Notes: a model not told the origin generated them from the letters alone. A stretch of DNA of 64,000 nt from Paragyromitra xinjiangensis (GCA_038503065.1 JBCAMK010000014.1:1736001-1800000); one strand, 5' to 3'; numbered from the stretch's first letter, positions 11,692 through 22,852 are shown. Translations and numbers: made by a program.

Positions 11692-12617
11692 CTATGCGTT
11701 GAATTGCTTATACAGAACCTGCAAAAGACCCGCCAAGATCACTGTTCCTACACCGAACAAGACACCACGAGTATCCGAACCGATAGGCTTTTGAGGAGTG
11801 GGTTCCGCGACGTATTGCCGGGCGAACACTATATATAAGACGGTCAGAAACGCTTTCTGGAAGGTTGATTTAATGGGGATAGGGTTACATACAGTCGTTC
11901 TGGATCCAGAGAATCTTGTTGAATGCTCGCAGCACTGCGGACTTGGTTTTGTCGTCGAGATCAGGGTGCTCGATTACGGCTCCGAGAAGGAGATCAACGA
12001 CGTATCCTAAGTTTTGGTATTAGCAATCTCCTGGGGTTAGATCTGGGGCTATGGTAGTGTACCTAAAAGCAAACCCATGTGGATGTATTCGACTCTTAGA
12101 CCGGGTTTCTTGGCACTAAAGATGAATTAGCATTTTGCTTAATCGTAAACGGTTGGATAGCCTACCGATGAGCGAAGCCGGGAACTCCGGTATGCATGAT
12201 GGCAACTTTATCAAGATAGTCCTAGCCAATCCGTTAGCTTTTCTCCAGGCTTCCAGAAACCATGGAACATACCCATGTCGAAGGTTTATCGTAATCCATG
12301 GTGACCAATTTCACCAAATAACCCTTCAAGAAGTTCATACGGAACTTGATTTGTGGATGATCTAAGCTCAGGTCTTCCAATGCCGCTGGGGCCTCTCCTT
12401 CATAGCCTGTTTGTCGTGGAACGAAGGATTTTGCTGTGATATCGAAGGATAGCAATTTCCTGTAGACAGCATCTACTACCGAAGGTACTAGTGCTGCTAC
12501 AACGGGCTTGGAATCGTGAATGACTTTGGCATCTTCTGCAGTGAAGCCGACGAAGGCTTTTGAATATGAGACTCGAGACTCGAGTTCTGAAAGAGATGCT
12601 GGGTCGATGTGTTGCAT
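11692..12617 (-). CDS. Protoglobin/globin-sensor domain protein with C-terminal membrane anchor, 234 aa, five exons
   Basis: Exons 12617-12273, 12221-12166, 12115-12063, 12006-11893 and 11828-11692 are separated by GT-AG introns of 51, 50, 56 and 64 bp. The phases agree and give 705 nt including the stop. The N-terminal part (VSYSKAFVGFTAEDAKVI) and the segment YLDKVAIMHTGVPGFAHR, followed by LRVEYIHMGLLLGYVVD, are those of fungal heme-binding protoglobin-domain proteins. The His of MHTG, or the one in EYIHMG, is the likely proximal heme ligand; I cannot tell which. The C-terminal 30 residues hold a hydrophobic segment (GVLFGVGTVILAGLLQVLY) directly before the end, suggesting a tail-anchored membrane protein. 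Likely role: gas or redox sensing or binding. No partner domain is present. Confidence 0.85.
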
Positions 12618-13905
12618 GTTGGATAATGTTATCCTGATCTAAGTAGATGAGGTCTGTGCTTTGGTATTGCGAACGATGATAATGGAAAAGTAGGGTTTGA
12701 TATCAGGGCGAGCTCAAGCATCTTTATAGCTATCTAGCTGGCCTGTACATGTGTGTGGTGCCCCAAGCGGGCAGAAGTTCAGACGGTCTCACTCTGCTGA
12801 CGACATTCAACACAGCACCCGTCTTCCTCAATTTAGCATGCCATTTAGAGTCAATAGCTCGAAAATTGATAGAAGTTCCCTGAGTTTTCTTTTTTCTGGT
12901 CATTTCATCGATACATGTGGGTGACACGGCCTGCATTGTCTCATGCTGAGACCGTGTTGCTTAGTTCTAGGAATGAATTGTCAGAAGTCGCGCGCAAGCC
13001 ACGAAAAGTCGCCCGATAACTTATCGAACTTCCAATCGGATATCGCTTAATTCCAAAGGATCTCTGGTCATTGGGTAACATCGGTAAAACCAGACTCTCA
13101 AGTGGGGTGAGATTTTCCGGAGAATTTTTCCATAATTCAGAACCTACGTTTAGCATTTCAGATTCGGGCCTCGAGTACCGATATGTGGCTAGGGTCGTGG
13201 CAAACGGTACTATTTTCTAGCGAGTGTTATTAGGGTCCTCGTACGTTTCTTACGTGAAATATTTGTTAGTAATCCCAAAGAGGGTCAAGTATGCGGCTCA
13301 GTGAGGATTTTTAGTAAGAGATTCGGCAAGTTGCGGGTTCACCGGGACTAGTTGTGACATTGCTTGTTTCTCCGCGCGGTTGCAGTCGTTCTCCGCGCAG
13401 TTGCGGTTGAACGTCGGTACAGATCTGTATCGACCCAGCTGATTGCGTAGAGTAGTACCAGAATCGTGGTCTGACAGTTGCTTGTCCCGCTCTTCGATCT
13501 CCAAATAGCGCATGCAGATGTCAAACGCCGTTTTTGGGGTTCACACGCATGCTGGTGTTTTTATCCGGGGTTTGACTGTTGATAGAAACTGCGCAGAGTG
13601 CAAATGTGGATTTGATTTAAGGATTTTTTTTTAGAATTGCTTAGTGTTCTCTCGAGTAAATCTACATGAGTTTCCGCTTCCGACGGATTAGGATGTAGTT
13701 TAGTTACGCTTGTCTTGTGGTTAACTTTCGGGTACTCCAAGCGTATAATGGCAGCCCATATGCATGAAGATCAGGGAGCAGTAACGAATAAAAGTCATTC
13801 ATCACCGATCCGCGGCCATGTGGGCAATATCAGCTACCTCTGATATCCTCGTACAGAGCCCACAATCGTAATACTAACGCCTGACAGGAGAACAAGGAAC
13901 CGAAG

Positions 13906-13919
13906 TAACCCTAACCCTA
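13906..13919. repeat. Telomere-like motif
   Basis: TAACCCTAACCCTA in intergenic sequence. Confidence 0.8.
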
Positions 13920-15220
13920 CATCTCGGGATGAATCGCATCGTGAATTTGGAATAAAAGCAAACGATGCGGTGTGTAAGCGTATTGGTAATTCGCATAGGG
14001 TTAAGGGGGTTTCTATCAACTGTAACACGGTTGAGAAGAGTAGGCTTTTGCATGTGTCTGTTTGCCTTGGTCCTTAGAAACGGCAAGATCCAAGTATGCA
14101 CTCTTGAAGTATATAGCTTAGGAAGCATAAGTAAGGAACAGACAGCCTTGTTTCCTCACCGACATGCTTTGGCTTGGCCGAGGTTGAAGACCTAGGTCAC
14201 TGCGGGTGGAATAGCATATCTCGAGACTTTTCAAGCACCGGGATTATGTGAAGGCATCCCAAGTTCAAAAGCATTGCAAAACTTTGCATAATTATAAGAT
14301 TTCAAGAGGAGAACTTCGCGAAATGAGGAAAGGCAGCCATGGAAACGAGTATGCAAATCTGTGCTTAGCAACGGGGATGGAACACCGATTTTTAAGGCCA
14401 GGAAATAAGTGATATGGCCACCAAAATCGATAGGAAAAATTCCCTAAATTTTGCTAGAATAACAGAAGGCATAGGCTAGAGTACTTATCAAACTTCTTGG
14501 GTATTTACTGGTATCATTGTTGGGAAATCCCGAAAGTGGGATTTTTCACGATTCTTGGCTGCTGGCTTGTCTCGAACCAAACCCAATTAGGCTTAGTGTG
14601 TTTCTTGTGTTCACATCACCAAGCCATTGGGCTGCTGGCAAAAGTTCTACAAATTGGCGCCAAGTCTTGCCAAGACAATAAGCTCTGGGCAACAACAACT
14701 AATTTTTCCCCCAAAACTGTCTCAAAGTAGGCTAGAAAATATGGGATGATATTCCAATAATATTCCAAAGTATCATACTGCCTTCTTCATCAGTCAGCAG
14801 GTGCTCATACCCCCTGGTTGTCGTGTTGTGCGGTGATGGAAAAAGAACTGATCCTTTTCGTCGCTATCGATATATCTGGCTACTGTAACGTAATCCTCAA
14901 AATATCTAGGGCTTTAAGTTCACTCATCACCACCAGCCAGTCCCTAGAAGTCCTGATATTACTGTAGATCTACTCCTACCAGGCTATTGCTCGGCAACTT
15001 CTTACTCCACATCAAATATGGTATTGCGACACGTTAAAAGAAACTAGAATCTCAATCACTTTGAATTTCAGATATTGGTTACTATTTCAGACTGATGCTA
15101 ATAGTTAGATTTTCCTACTGTGCTTCAGCCTTGTGAGTAATTATTTACTAAACGGTTCTTGGGATTCAACTAGACTGTATTACTGTTGGGGACTTTGTTG
15201 GGGTAAGATGTAAAGAAAGC

Positions 15221-15234
15221 CAACCCTAACCCTG
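15221..15234. repeat. Telomere-like motif
   Basis: CAACCCTAACCCTG in intergenic sequence. Confidence 0.75.
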
Positions 15235-15893
15235 AAGAGTACTGACATCTATTTGGAGAAGAACCGCGATATTTACTAGCAGCAGAAATTCACGAAACTT
15301 AAAATATATATATTCAAAATTTCCAGACCGGATAACCCTTACGAATCAAGGGTGATTAAAGCTGGGTGCATGAGCACATGTGCAATCTAAGAGACGACTA
15401 AGAAGGATTTAACGGCTAATAAGGCGCATGGGCGGCATGGCACTGCGAAAGTTTGATCCATTCGATCTTTGGCCACTTATCCCTGCTTGCTCAGCTAGAT
15501 GCATTTAAGTTCGCCTCGATCCTGGCGCATGCGTTGTAATGATTGCGCGAGATTGGGTCCTCCCCGCTTATCGCGGGCTTTATATCACCCAAGCCACTTC
15601 AGCCACTTTCTGCTTCTTATCTCCTGAAGCCTTTTTTACTCTTCGGTTTTTTTTCGGTGGCTTTGGATTATCTTTGGGGTAGGTTGCATAGATTCGGTAT
15701 CGTTGGCCGACACGTTTGAGAGAACCGGGGGATTCGTTGGAGTAGATGTTGGTTTTGGAATACGCGCGCGGTTGCGGTGTAAATCTCGTGTATGAACAAC
15801 GCACATTTTCAATGATTCGTATATAGGTTGCAGCATGCTATCTGCTAGTGGTATCGAAATTAATCAGCTGCAGGAGGGAAGGAAGAATAGCTA

Positions 15894-16049
15894 CCGTATA
15901 GTTTCGGGCGATACCCCCGGGGGGATCCCACGGAACCAAGAGGGATAGAAACTTTTGATTGGTAGGAAGGTCCTTCAGCTCGTTTATAGGTGCCACCACC
16001 CTCCTGGTTGCGCGAGATCCCCCCGGGGGTATCGCGCGAAACTATACGG
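15894..16049. mobile_element. GC-rich hairpin MITE, 156 bp, TA-flanked
   Basis: The left end CCGTATAGTTTCGGGCGATA continues into CCCCCGGGGGGATC and later AACCAAGAGG. The reverse complement of the right end reads CCGTATAGTTTCGCGCGATA, then CCCCCGGGGGGATC and AACCAGGAGG. The arms are about 50 bp with few mismatches around a loop of roughly 55 bp. TA lies at both sides (15892-15893 and 16050-16051). No coding capacity. Confidence 0.85.
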
Positions 16050-16051
16050 TA

Positions 16052-16326
16052 TCCCTTAGTCCGGTAAAGCTGACCCCCCCTGTCGGGGGCGAGTCTTCTT
16101 ATTGGTCGAGTGAGCAAAACTGAGACTACTAACCAGGCATAGGAGGTATGATGTGTTGAACTTGGGGAACAAAACACCTGAGCATAGTTCTTTGCACCCC
16201 AACCATGACCTTAACCTACATTACTAAAGTTCGGTAGATCATGCCTACTATATCTAGTTAGTGTACACAATCTTCAGCTGAGCCACAGCGACAAGGGGGG
16301 TCAGCATTTTTTACCGGACTAAGGGA
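16052..16326. mobile_element. Second MITE, 275 bp, abutting the first
   Basis: The left arm begins TCCCTTAGTCCGGTAAA and continues GCTGACCCCCC. The reverse complement of the right arm begins TCCCTTAGTCCGGTAAA and, after a few extra A/T bases, GCTGACCCCCC. It is flanked by TA (16050-16051 and 16327-16328). The left TA is also the right TA of the MITE at 15894-16049, so the two elements touch. No coding capacity. Confidence 0.85.
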
Positions 16327-16724
16327 TAGACTAGGTGTCTATGCTTTTGCGGCAGCGAGCCAACGGTTGAAAGGGGTCCGTCTTGAACTGCGGCTGTGGG
16401 ACTCTTAAAAATAGAACTCCCCACGGTATTTCCGCATTTTGACCTCGCTACTTCTGTTGTTTGAAGTTCTCGAGCATATTCTCAATTGCGCTTGGGTGTT
16501 CAGGCCTGGTATGTTTCAATTCAGGCAGGATCTAAAAGCGGACGAACTATGTTGATGGGAACGTTTGAGGGCTTCAGTTCCTTCCGTGGTTTCGCCGGGG
16601 AAGGCCACGTCTAGTTGCTTAGGCTTGATCAGGCGTTTACCTGTACTTGAGATTAGCGTCGCCACTTTCAATTTAACGTGTAGGCTTGAGAATTAAGCTC
16701 CTAACTCGTGTGGTGGTCTGGAAG

Positions 16725-17586
16725 TTATTCACAATTATCAATAATAAAGGCTTGACAAAGGATATTATGACCGCTTAGAAGAGAAAATACAATATCATAC
16801 TCCCCATCTGCATCTTTGTTGTCTTCTAACCCCGCCTTTAAAACATCGTCCTCGCGAGCCTCATCCACACTCCTATACATGCCGCATAGGGACCTTCCAC
16901 CAATTTGGCTTCTCAAGTTCTGCCTTCTCAATCTTCCGGCTGGAATACCACTTGAACACAACCCGTCTATACTGCACTGCATATATCCGTTCACCCGGCG
17001 TGACAAACCGAGAATCTTGAGTGATGATCTCCTTGACACCACCAGTGATGTGCACATCAGCTATACTGCCTGGCTGTACCGGGCCGCCTGTCACTGCTCC
17101 GAGCACAAGGTTGGGTATGGCAGTTGGCGCTCCCTGTTCGCGCATCCGGAGGTCTTCGCTGGTGACTTCAGCATCAGTAAGGATGTGAAGTCCAACAACC
17201 ATATGTATCTTCTTTCCTCTTCCTATGGCTTTCTTGATCCATTTTTTTGTGTCGGTAGATTCGCAGATTTCTTCGAAAACTTCGGAGGGGTTTTTGAGTT
17301 GGTGGGTATTTGAGGAGGCTGATTGTACTCGGGCTGTCAATTGATTGTTTTTGTGATTGGCGGCGACGGGTGAAGTTAGGAGTCCGGTTAGGGAGAAGCC
17401 GTCGGAGCGTTGGAGGGTTTCGGAGAAGGATGTTTGTGAGGTTTTGGTTATTTGTGGGTCGGAGATGGTGAGGGCTTCAGAGATGTGGCAGTCTTGTTCT
17501 GGGGATTCTGTTTCTAGGACGAGCTGACCGAGCTGGACAGCCTCGGGGGAGAGTAAGTGGCTTGGGATATAAGTATCTTTTGGCAT
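16725..17586 (-). CDS. Gasdermin-like candidate; uncharacterised fungal protein family with shifted acidic tail
   Basis: ATG at 17586 opens a 237-aa frame ending at 16873. Residues 114-144 (KKWIKKAIGRGKKIHMVVG, then LHILTDAEVT) and 194-220 (FVTPGERIYAVQYRRVVFKW, then YSSRKIEK) match a fungal family I have seen but cannot name with certainty. The layout resembles a gasdermin N-terminal domain: a strand pair around 'VVG..TDAxV', a central glycine-rich loop (157-183) and a later strand pair beginning 'PGxxIYAVQYR'. That assignment is inference. The frame stops just after NWWKVPMRHV. In the next frame, 16725 to about 16880 encodes an acidic stretch (REDDVLKAGLEDNKDADGEY) of the kind that ends family members, which suggests a small indel near 16873-16885. 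Neighbours are the ankyrin protein (divergent) and, 5.3 kb on, a CHAT protease. No signal peptide or obvious membrane helix. Confidence 0.55.
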
Positions 17587-18417
17587 GGCAGGATGATATA
17601 CAGGGATCTAACGAGGGGGTGTTGAGAAGTAAACTTAAGTGTAAATAAATACTAGGGATTGCGTGGGACTGGTAGTTGAGATATATAAGCTAGGCGTATG
17701 TGATTGTTCCTGGCCAAATTCGCATTGATCTACTACAAGATTTGTCTGAGGCTGGGCCCCTCCACCACGTGGCGAAGTCACTCCCCACAGGCGCTACTAC
17801 TCCGCCGTGCCGTACAATGGTTTCAGTGTCACCATTGACGTTCGGGATACTTTGGTAGTTTATGTGCCTGTTAGCGAAAACTGAAATATAGACCTGGTAT
17901 TCTGGGGCTCGCTGCAACTTAAGGTTAAGCTATAGCTATGTTTTTGGAAAGTAGGTAGTGTTTCAGGGAACCTTGGCAGAATCTTCTCAATTCACGCAGC
18001 TCTACTGTAGTGTCAGAAGGAACGAAATAGTAATTAGGTGACTTGCATCTTTTAAATTCTAGCATGATCTCAGGTTGGATATCTTCTGGTGGTCGGAGAT
18101 AGCTGTATCTCTAGGCCTGTCCATCCACTCCACGAAGTGAAACACTAGCGTTACACGCGCAGCAACAGAGGGCGAGGTGGCAGAGGGCTGTGTATTGCCC
18201 TGGCGCAAAATATCAAAACATCACCTCTAGCTACACCGGACGATCACGTCGAGATTCAACGCTAAGTCAAAGCGCCATCACTGAAGACAGCATCGCAGGT
18301 AATATCAAGGGGCAGACCCGCTACCTAAGATGATATAAATCCTACAGAAATCCTACCGGGGGACGTATACCAACAATCATTGATTTCGGTTACGCTTGCG
18401 GGTACCTCGGGAAAGTA
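17587..18417. promoter_or_regulatory. Divergent intergenic region between gasdermin-like and ankyrin genes
   Basis: About 830 bp separates the two divergent starts at 17586 (-) and 18418 (+), so it must hold both promoters. No defined motif can be named. A 75-aa frame at 17690-17917 (minus) is not supported. The ankyrin frame is open upstream only to a TGA near 18330, so extra 5' exons are possible. Confidence 0.4.
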
Positions 18418-20148
18418 ATGCTCACGCCTAGGCCCCCCCAGTGGGCACGACTCAGAGAGGTGAATCTGAGTCAAGCTGCTGCAGCCGGGGATACTGAAAG
18501 AGTATCGGCTCTGCTGAAAATTGTCTCTAGATCATCAGATGATGGAGATGGATCAGCGTTGCAGGCAGCTGCAGGAAATGGACACGCCGAAGTGGTATCA
18601 ATCCTTCTGAAAGCCGGCTTCAAGCCATTCAACGGCGGATACGGGTCGGCATTACAGGCGGCCGCAAAAAACGGGTACACCGAGGTAGTATCGATCATTC
18701 TGAGAGCCGGCGTCAAGCCATCGGATGACGGATATGGATCGGCATTGCAGGCGGCTGCGGGAGGTGGGTTCGTCGAGGTGATATCAATCCTACTGAAAGC
18801 CGGCGTCAAGCCATTAGGTGGTGGGGCTAGCTCAGCATTGTGTACGGCCGCAATGAACGGACATGCTGAGGTGGTATCGATCCTGCTGAGAGCTGGTGTC
18901 AAGCCATCCCCGGATGACGGAAACGGCTCAGCGCTGAAGATAGCCGCAGGGGGTGGGCATGGTGGGGTGGTGTTAGCCCTACTGAAAGCCGGAGTCGGGC
19001 CACTAGACGACGGAGATGGAACGGCATTATATACGGCGGCAATGAACGGGCACGCTGAGGTGGTATCAATCCTACTAAAAGCCGACATCAGAACGCCAGA
19101 AAAACAAGGTTCGGCATTGCAAGTGGCTGCGGTAGCCGGAGACACTGGGGTGATATCGATCCTCGCGGGGGCTGGTGTTAACATTAATGGTATATCATCA
19201 ACAGGAACGGTATTGCAACAAGTTGCAGGGATTGGGAATGCGGAAGTTATAGAAGAGCTTATTGCTCAAGGGGCTGACCCTAATCTCGCTGCACCTTTCA
19301 AGAAGCTTTCTTGGGACCCTCTCGAAGGCTTGATAAGAGCTAGAAAAATCCCTTCGATGTATTCCGCGGGGCCCTCCATCCTACCCCCTACAGGGATAAG
19401 AAAAACCTACGGCCTCGCTTCCAAACGCCACGTACCGCTCATCGAAACATGGCCTTTATGCATAGCGGCGGGAGGGGGATACGCAGCAGCAGTTCGTGCT
19501 TTACTGGATCTCGGCGCTCGAATCGATGTGGGAAGCCCTGATAAGACTGCTATGCGGGCAGCGGCGAGTGAAGGCCATAAAGATGTAGTACAGATTTTAC
19601 TAGACAATGGTGCAAATATCAATGCCCGCGACACACAGGGTCGTACCTGCCTTACCTGGGGTATTTCTCACCCCGAGGTAGTCCAGTTTTTGTTAGAAAG
19701 GGGTGCGGATAAGCGTTTACAAGCTTTAGATGGAGCAACTCCGCTGCATCACGCTGTTAGAGGCTTCCACGTGGATTCTGTTAGCCTGCTGCTCGACGCT
19801 GGAGCTAACTTCGAAACCGCGGATTACAATAATCGGAAACCACTGGATATAGTGCTCCTCGATTCAAATCCATCGCCCGTATCGATCAAATTGGTAAAAC
19901 TTTTTCTCGAGCATGGCTGCGATGTCGGGCGAAGGGGAATAAGCAGTTGGCGAACGATATTAGAAGCAAACAACACGGACATTGTCGAGATCACCGGGAT
20001 TCCAGAAGTTGGGCATGGAAACGATCCAAGCGGAGCTGTGATTCACGAGAAATCCGGTATTACAGTCGCTCTTATCAGACCCTCACAAGACCCTCCTTCC
20101 TTTAATATTTCCGACAACCCTGAGCTCCTAAGCACCCGTAAACTCTAG
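18418..20148 (+). CDS. Ankyrin-repeat protein, 576 aa, highly similar repeats
   Basis: A single open frame from ATG 18418. Ankyrin units of about 33 residues run through most of the protein. In residues about 45-245 they are nearly identical, with the recurring pattern GSALQAAAGNGHAEVVSILL followed by KAGxKP. From about 335 to 500 they are diverged, ordinary ankyrin units (DVVQILLDNGANINARDTQG, TPLHHAV). The last 70 residues are not ankyrin. There is no membrane segment. The role is protein binding; in fungi such arrays also form the sensor half of NLR-like proteins, but no NACHT domain is visible here. The homogeneous repeats suggest recent unit exchange. The ATG may not be the true start if 5' exons exist. 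It is divergent from the gasdermin-like gene. Confidence 0.8.
   Translation: MLTPRPPQWARLREVNLSQAAAAGDTERVSALLKIVSRSSDDGDGSALQAAAGNGHAEVVSILLKAGFKPFNGGYGSALQAAAKNGYTEVVSIILRAGVKPSDDGYGSALQAAAGGGFVEVISILLKAGVKPLGGGASSALCTAAMNGHAEVVSILLRAGVKPSPDDGNGSALKIAAGGGHGGVVLALLKAGVGPLDDGDGTALYTAAMNGHAEVVSILLKADIRTPEKQGSALQVAAVAGDTGVISILAGAGVNINGISSTGTVLQQVAGIGNAEVIEELIAQGADPNLAAPFKKLSWDPLEGLIRARKIPSMYSAGPSILPPTGIRKTYGLASKRHVPLIETWPLCIAAGGGYAAAVRALLDLGARIDVGSPDKTAMRAAASEGHKDVVQILLDNGANINARDTQGRTCLTWGISHPEVVQFLLERGADKRLQALDGATPLHHAVRGFHVDSVSLLLDAGANFETADYNNRKPLDIVLLDSNPSPVSIKLVKLFLEHGCDVGRRGISSWRTILEANNTDIVEITGIPEVGHGNDPSGAVIHEKSGITVALIRPSQDPPSFNISDNPELLSTRKL
18530..19135 (+). repeat. Near-identical tandem ankyrin-coding repeats (~100-bp units)
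   Basis: Six to seven consecutive units of 99-105 bp share long stretches such as GTGGTATCAATCCT, CTGAAAGCCGG and GTCAAGCCAT. Similarity at the DNA level, not only the protein level, points to recent duplication or gene conversion. Confidence 0.75.
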
Positions 20149-20193
20149 TATGTAGTCATATCACTAGTCTTACTTTAAGTGATAGTAGGCTAA

Positions 20194-21985
20194 CGGGGCA
20201 AAAGCTCTGCTTCCGGAGCCCAAATCCTGTTCCCAGTACTAGATGTTAGTGGGACGTTGACTTGCACTTTTTCAAAGCAAGATGCTCTCAAAACTGGCTC
20301 TGTGATAGAGTGGCAATGGTTCCAGTTAGATGAGTTCGGAGCACCATCTGGTTATGGTCTTTCTAATGTTGAGAGACTAGCCGCAACGACCGACAAACAA
20401 GGTGAGGACCATCTCTCGGCCAAAACTCTATATAATAGTCATCTTAATTAGGTCGATAGCACTTTTAAGCTGTTACGTTTGCTTTGAATGGTTCCACTTC
20501 CCCGAAACCGAGTCTTTGAAGACTTTGGATCTATCGGCGCAAAGATTGGGAAAAGCGTTTCGGGCGCAGCTACAAAAAAGCGAGATCTTTTGGATTATGC
20601 GAAAACCATGCATAAGTCCTGATACTCGAACTAGTTATGAAGGGCGCACTGTCGCAAGTTCCAACCCCATCTTCCGATCAGAGGATTTCAGGAGCACTCT
20701 AGATATTGGATGGATCCCTGATAGTGGGGTGGACTTCTTTACCCTATTCATTCTCGAATTGCACAAAAAGTGGAGGACTCTACTTGAACAAGCAGACTTA
20801 CACCTAACGAAGAACGTGAGTGATTTTCAGTCGATCTTCGTTCATGATAGTGCTGTCCATGAACTGGTTCAAACTCTGCCGCTCGTACTTAAATTTACAG
20901 GCTTGGACCAATTTGTAGACATCACTATTAGATTAAGATAAGATCAGTGTATAACTTTAGTGTGGCCACAGCGCAAAACGCTTTTGCAGAAAAAGGGGAA
21001 AACTGGCGACTTCATCGACAATCTCTTATTCGATGCTCAACAATGGAGCAATTTCCGAGCTCTCCTACGAATCCACGTGCAAAATGCCAGGGATTTAGCG
21101 GAAGACTTCGAAGAAAAGCAATTCCTTTGTGAGGAGATCGGATACGAGAAAAGTCAACAAAACCCGGAAAGGTCTGCTACAGAAATAGCGGTCGACAAAC
21201 TATCGGAAACAATTACAAGGATGGAGTCCGAGGTTGAGGACGAGATTAAGAAACTTGACGTGAAGATAAAAGAAATGATTGAACTTGTGGGTGTGCACAT
21301 GATACTTGACTACATGCAAGCTTGCTGATGGCTGTTGAAACGCTTCCAGGAATTCAACTTAGTTTCCATTTACGAAGCACGTACCTCGAAGATAATGGGA
21401 ATGAGTATGAAACGACTTAGTTGGATTACGGTAAAATCCAATTAAATATAACGGTCTTGTGTATAAATAGATGCTAATTACAATCTAATCTACAGTTTAT
21501 CTTCTTGCCATTGATGTTTGTCGCGGTAATAATATCCGCGCTACGCTATATGATTGCTCTCTCGCTGATTTAGGTTGCGCTAGTCTTTATTTGGGATGAA
21601 CGTGGATGTTGTCAATGGTAGTGGCCCCCGTTGGTGGTGGGTTATCGCACTCAGCGCAGTTCTTTTTGCTATAGTTATGTTGACTTGGGGTCTGCTGAAG
21701 ATTATTCGAGTTAGTATTCTTAGATTAATAACACAGTCCTTAGATACGTGATGTGGTAGTGTGGCTAACGAAGGAAATGTGCAGGCTGATGAGGAGCAGG
21801 ATGAAGAGCAGGATGAGGATGTTACTATTGCTCGAAAGTTGGAAGCGCTCTCGCGAGACTTTGGACGTGGTTGGCGGAAGAGAGTGGGAAGATTCTCTGA
21901 TGATTTGAAATCGGAAAAGGTGGCGAGTGGGGCATATGAATTTAAACCGCCCCCAAGACGATGGGCCAAACTGAAGGAACTTTAG
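20194..21985 (+). pseudogene. CorA-like membrane protein gene with frameshift and early stop
   Basis: Reading pieces: frame open 20194-20430 (IEWQWFQLDEFGAPSGYG, then GEDHLSAK); a +1 shift near 20425-20440; then 20402-frame to 20914 (CYVCFEWFHFPETESLK, GWIPDSGVDFF). Introns follow at 20915-20971, 21287-21349, 21431-21495 and 21526-21583. The exons after them encode a coiled-coil region, FNLVSIYEARTSKIMGMSMK, then SWIT, FIFLPLMFVA and SLFGMNVDVV with the CorA-signature GMN, and a final hydrophobic helix (WWWVIALSAVLFAIVML). TGA at 21749-21751 interrupts the frame, but the same frame then continues without a stop to 21985 (acidic stretch, then RKLEALSRDFGRGWRKR). No intron with matching phase repairs the shift near 20430. 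Related intact proteins are fungal CorA-like (Mg2+ transporter superfamily) proteins. The gene may be dying, or the assembly may contain errors. Confidence 0.6.
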
Positions 21986-22852
21986 AAAAATCTGTGTTAG
22001 CTATGTTAGTTGGAGTGTGAATTTTCTTCCATATGTCAGATATTCTTATTCGGAGGAGCGATAGTCGAGCTAGCTATAGTATCAAGTTATCAATTCTTTC
22101 TCTCTTCAATTCAGGGTGTGATTTAGTAGAAAAATTAGCTAGGCAACCGCACATGCACGGGCGCTTGGCCCGTTACCAGATTAACTGTCCTATTTTTTTC
22201 AATAACCTACGAGCCTACGAATAACCTTAAATTTGAAGGGAGAATAAAGCTTTGGGTGATATCCTTAGTCAGACAGTCTCAAGCATTATTTATCCAGACT
22301 TTCGAGATACGGCCTGCAAAGTGACCCTTGTATACTTTCTTTCCATGTGCATGGGGCCGCGATAAGACGCTCCACATGCATACCTGCATACATGTACATA
22401 CACGGCTGGCCGTGTAGACGCGCGCTTAGGCCCACAAACCGGTAAAATACGATATGGTTACGCTACTCCTAATTCTTAATTGTAAAGAACACCTCGCATT
22501 TACGATTAAAACCACCAATCCCCCGAAAGCGTTAAGACTATGCATATGCACAAGAGATCTAGATAAATAGCTTCCTATGTCCAGGCCAACTAATCATGAT
22601 TCCGTGGAATCATCGTGGCCAAAATCAATCCTCTGATAAAATAAATATCACCTTCACCCTCGCCCCCGCCCCCCTCATTTACCATCTGCTATCTAACCCG
22701 GGAAGTGAGATATTTTATTTAAAAAGAGCACCAGCTCAGATACCCCAGACCTACGGGTTAGTACATTTACACATGTAGTTAAAGCATAAAGCTAAACCAA
22801 TAAAGCGGATATCCCGAACGCGCTATCACTCTCCGGTCGAGGGAATTCGTCC
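21986..22852. other. Intergenic, nothing supported
   Basis: AT-rich. It should contain the promoter of the CHAT gene. No repeat, RNA gene or domain is seen. Confidence 0.5.

Larger units (their letters stand above)
12618..15893. other. Gene-poor interval
   Basis: No credible gene. It contains telomere-like motifs at 13906-13919 and 15221-15234 and a short direct repeat TCTCCGCGC[G/A]GTTGC near 13368-13405. A basic 74-aa frame at 15580-15804 (minus) cannot be assigned. Confidence 0.5.

Noticed and set aside
18471..19184. 237-aa ORF on the minus strand opposite the ankyrin gene
   Set aside because: It mirrors the ankyrin repeats; the repeated codon pattern keeps the antisense frame open. There is no independent feature.
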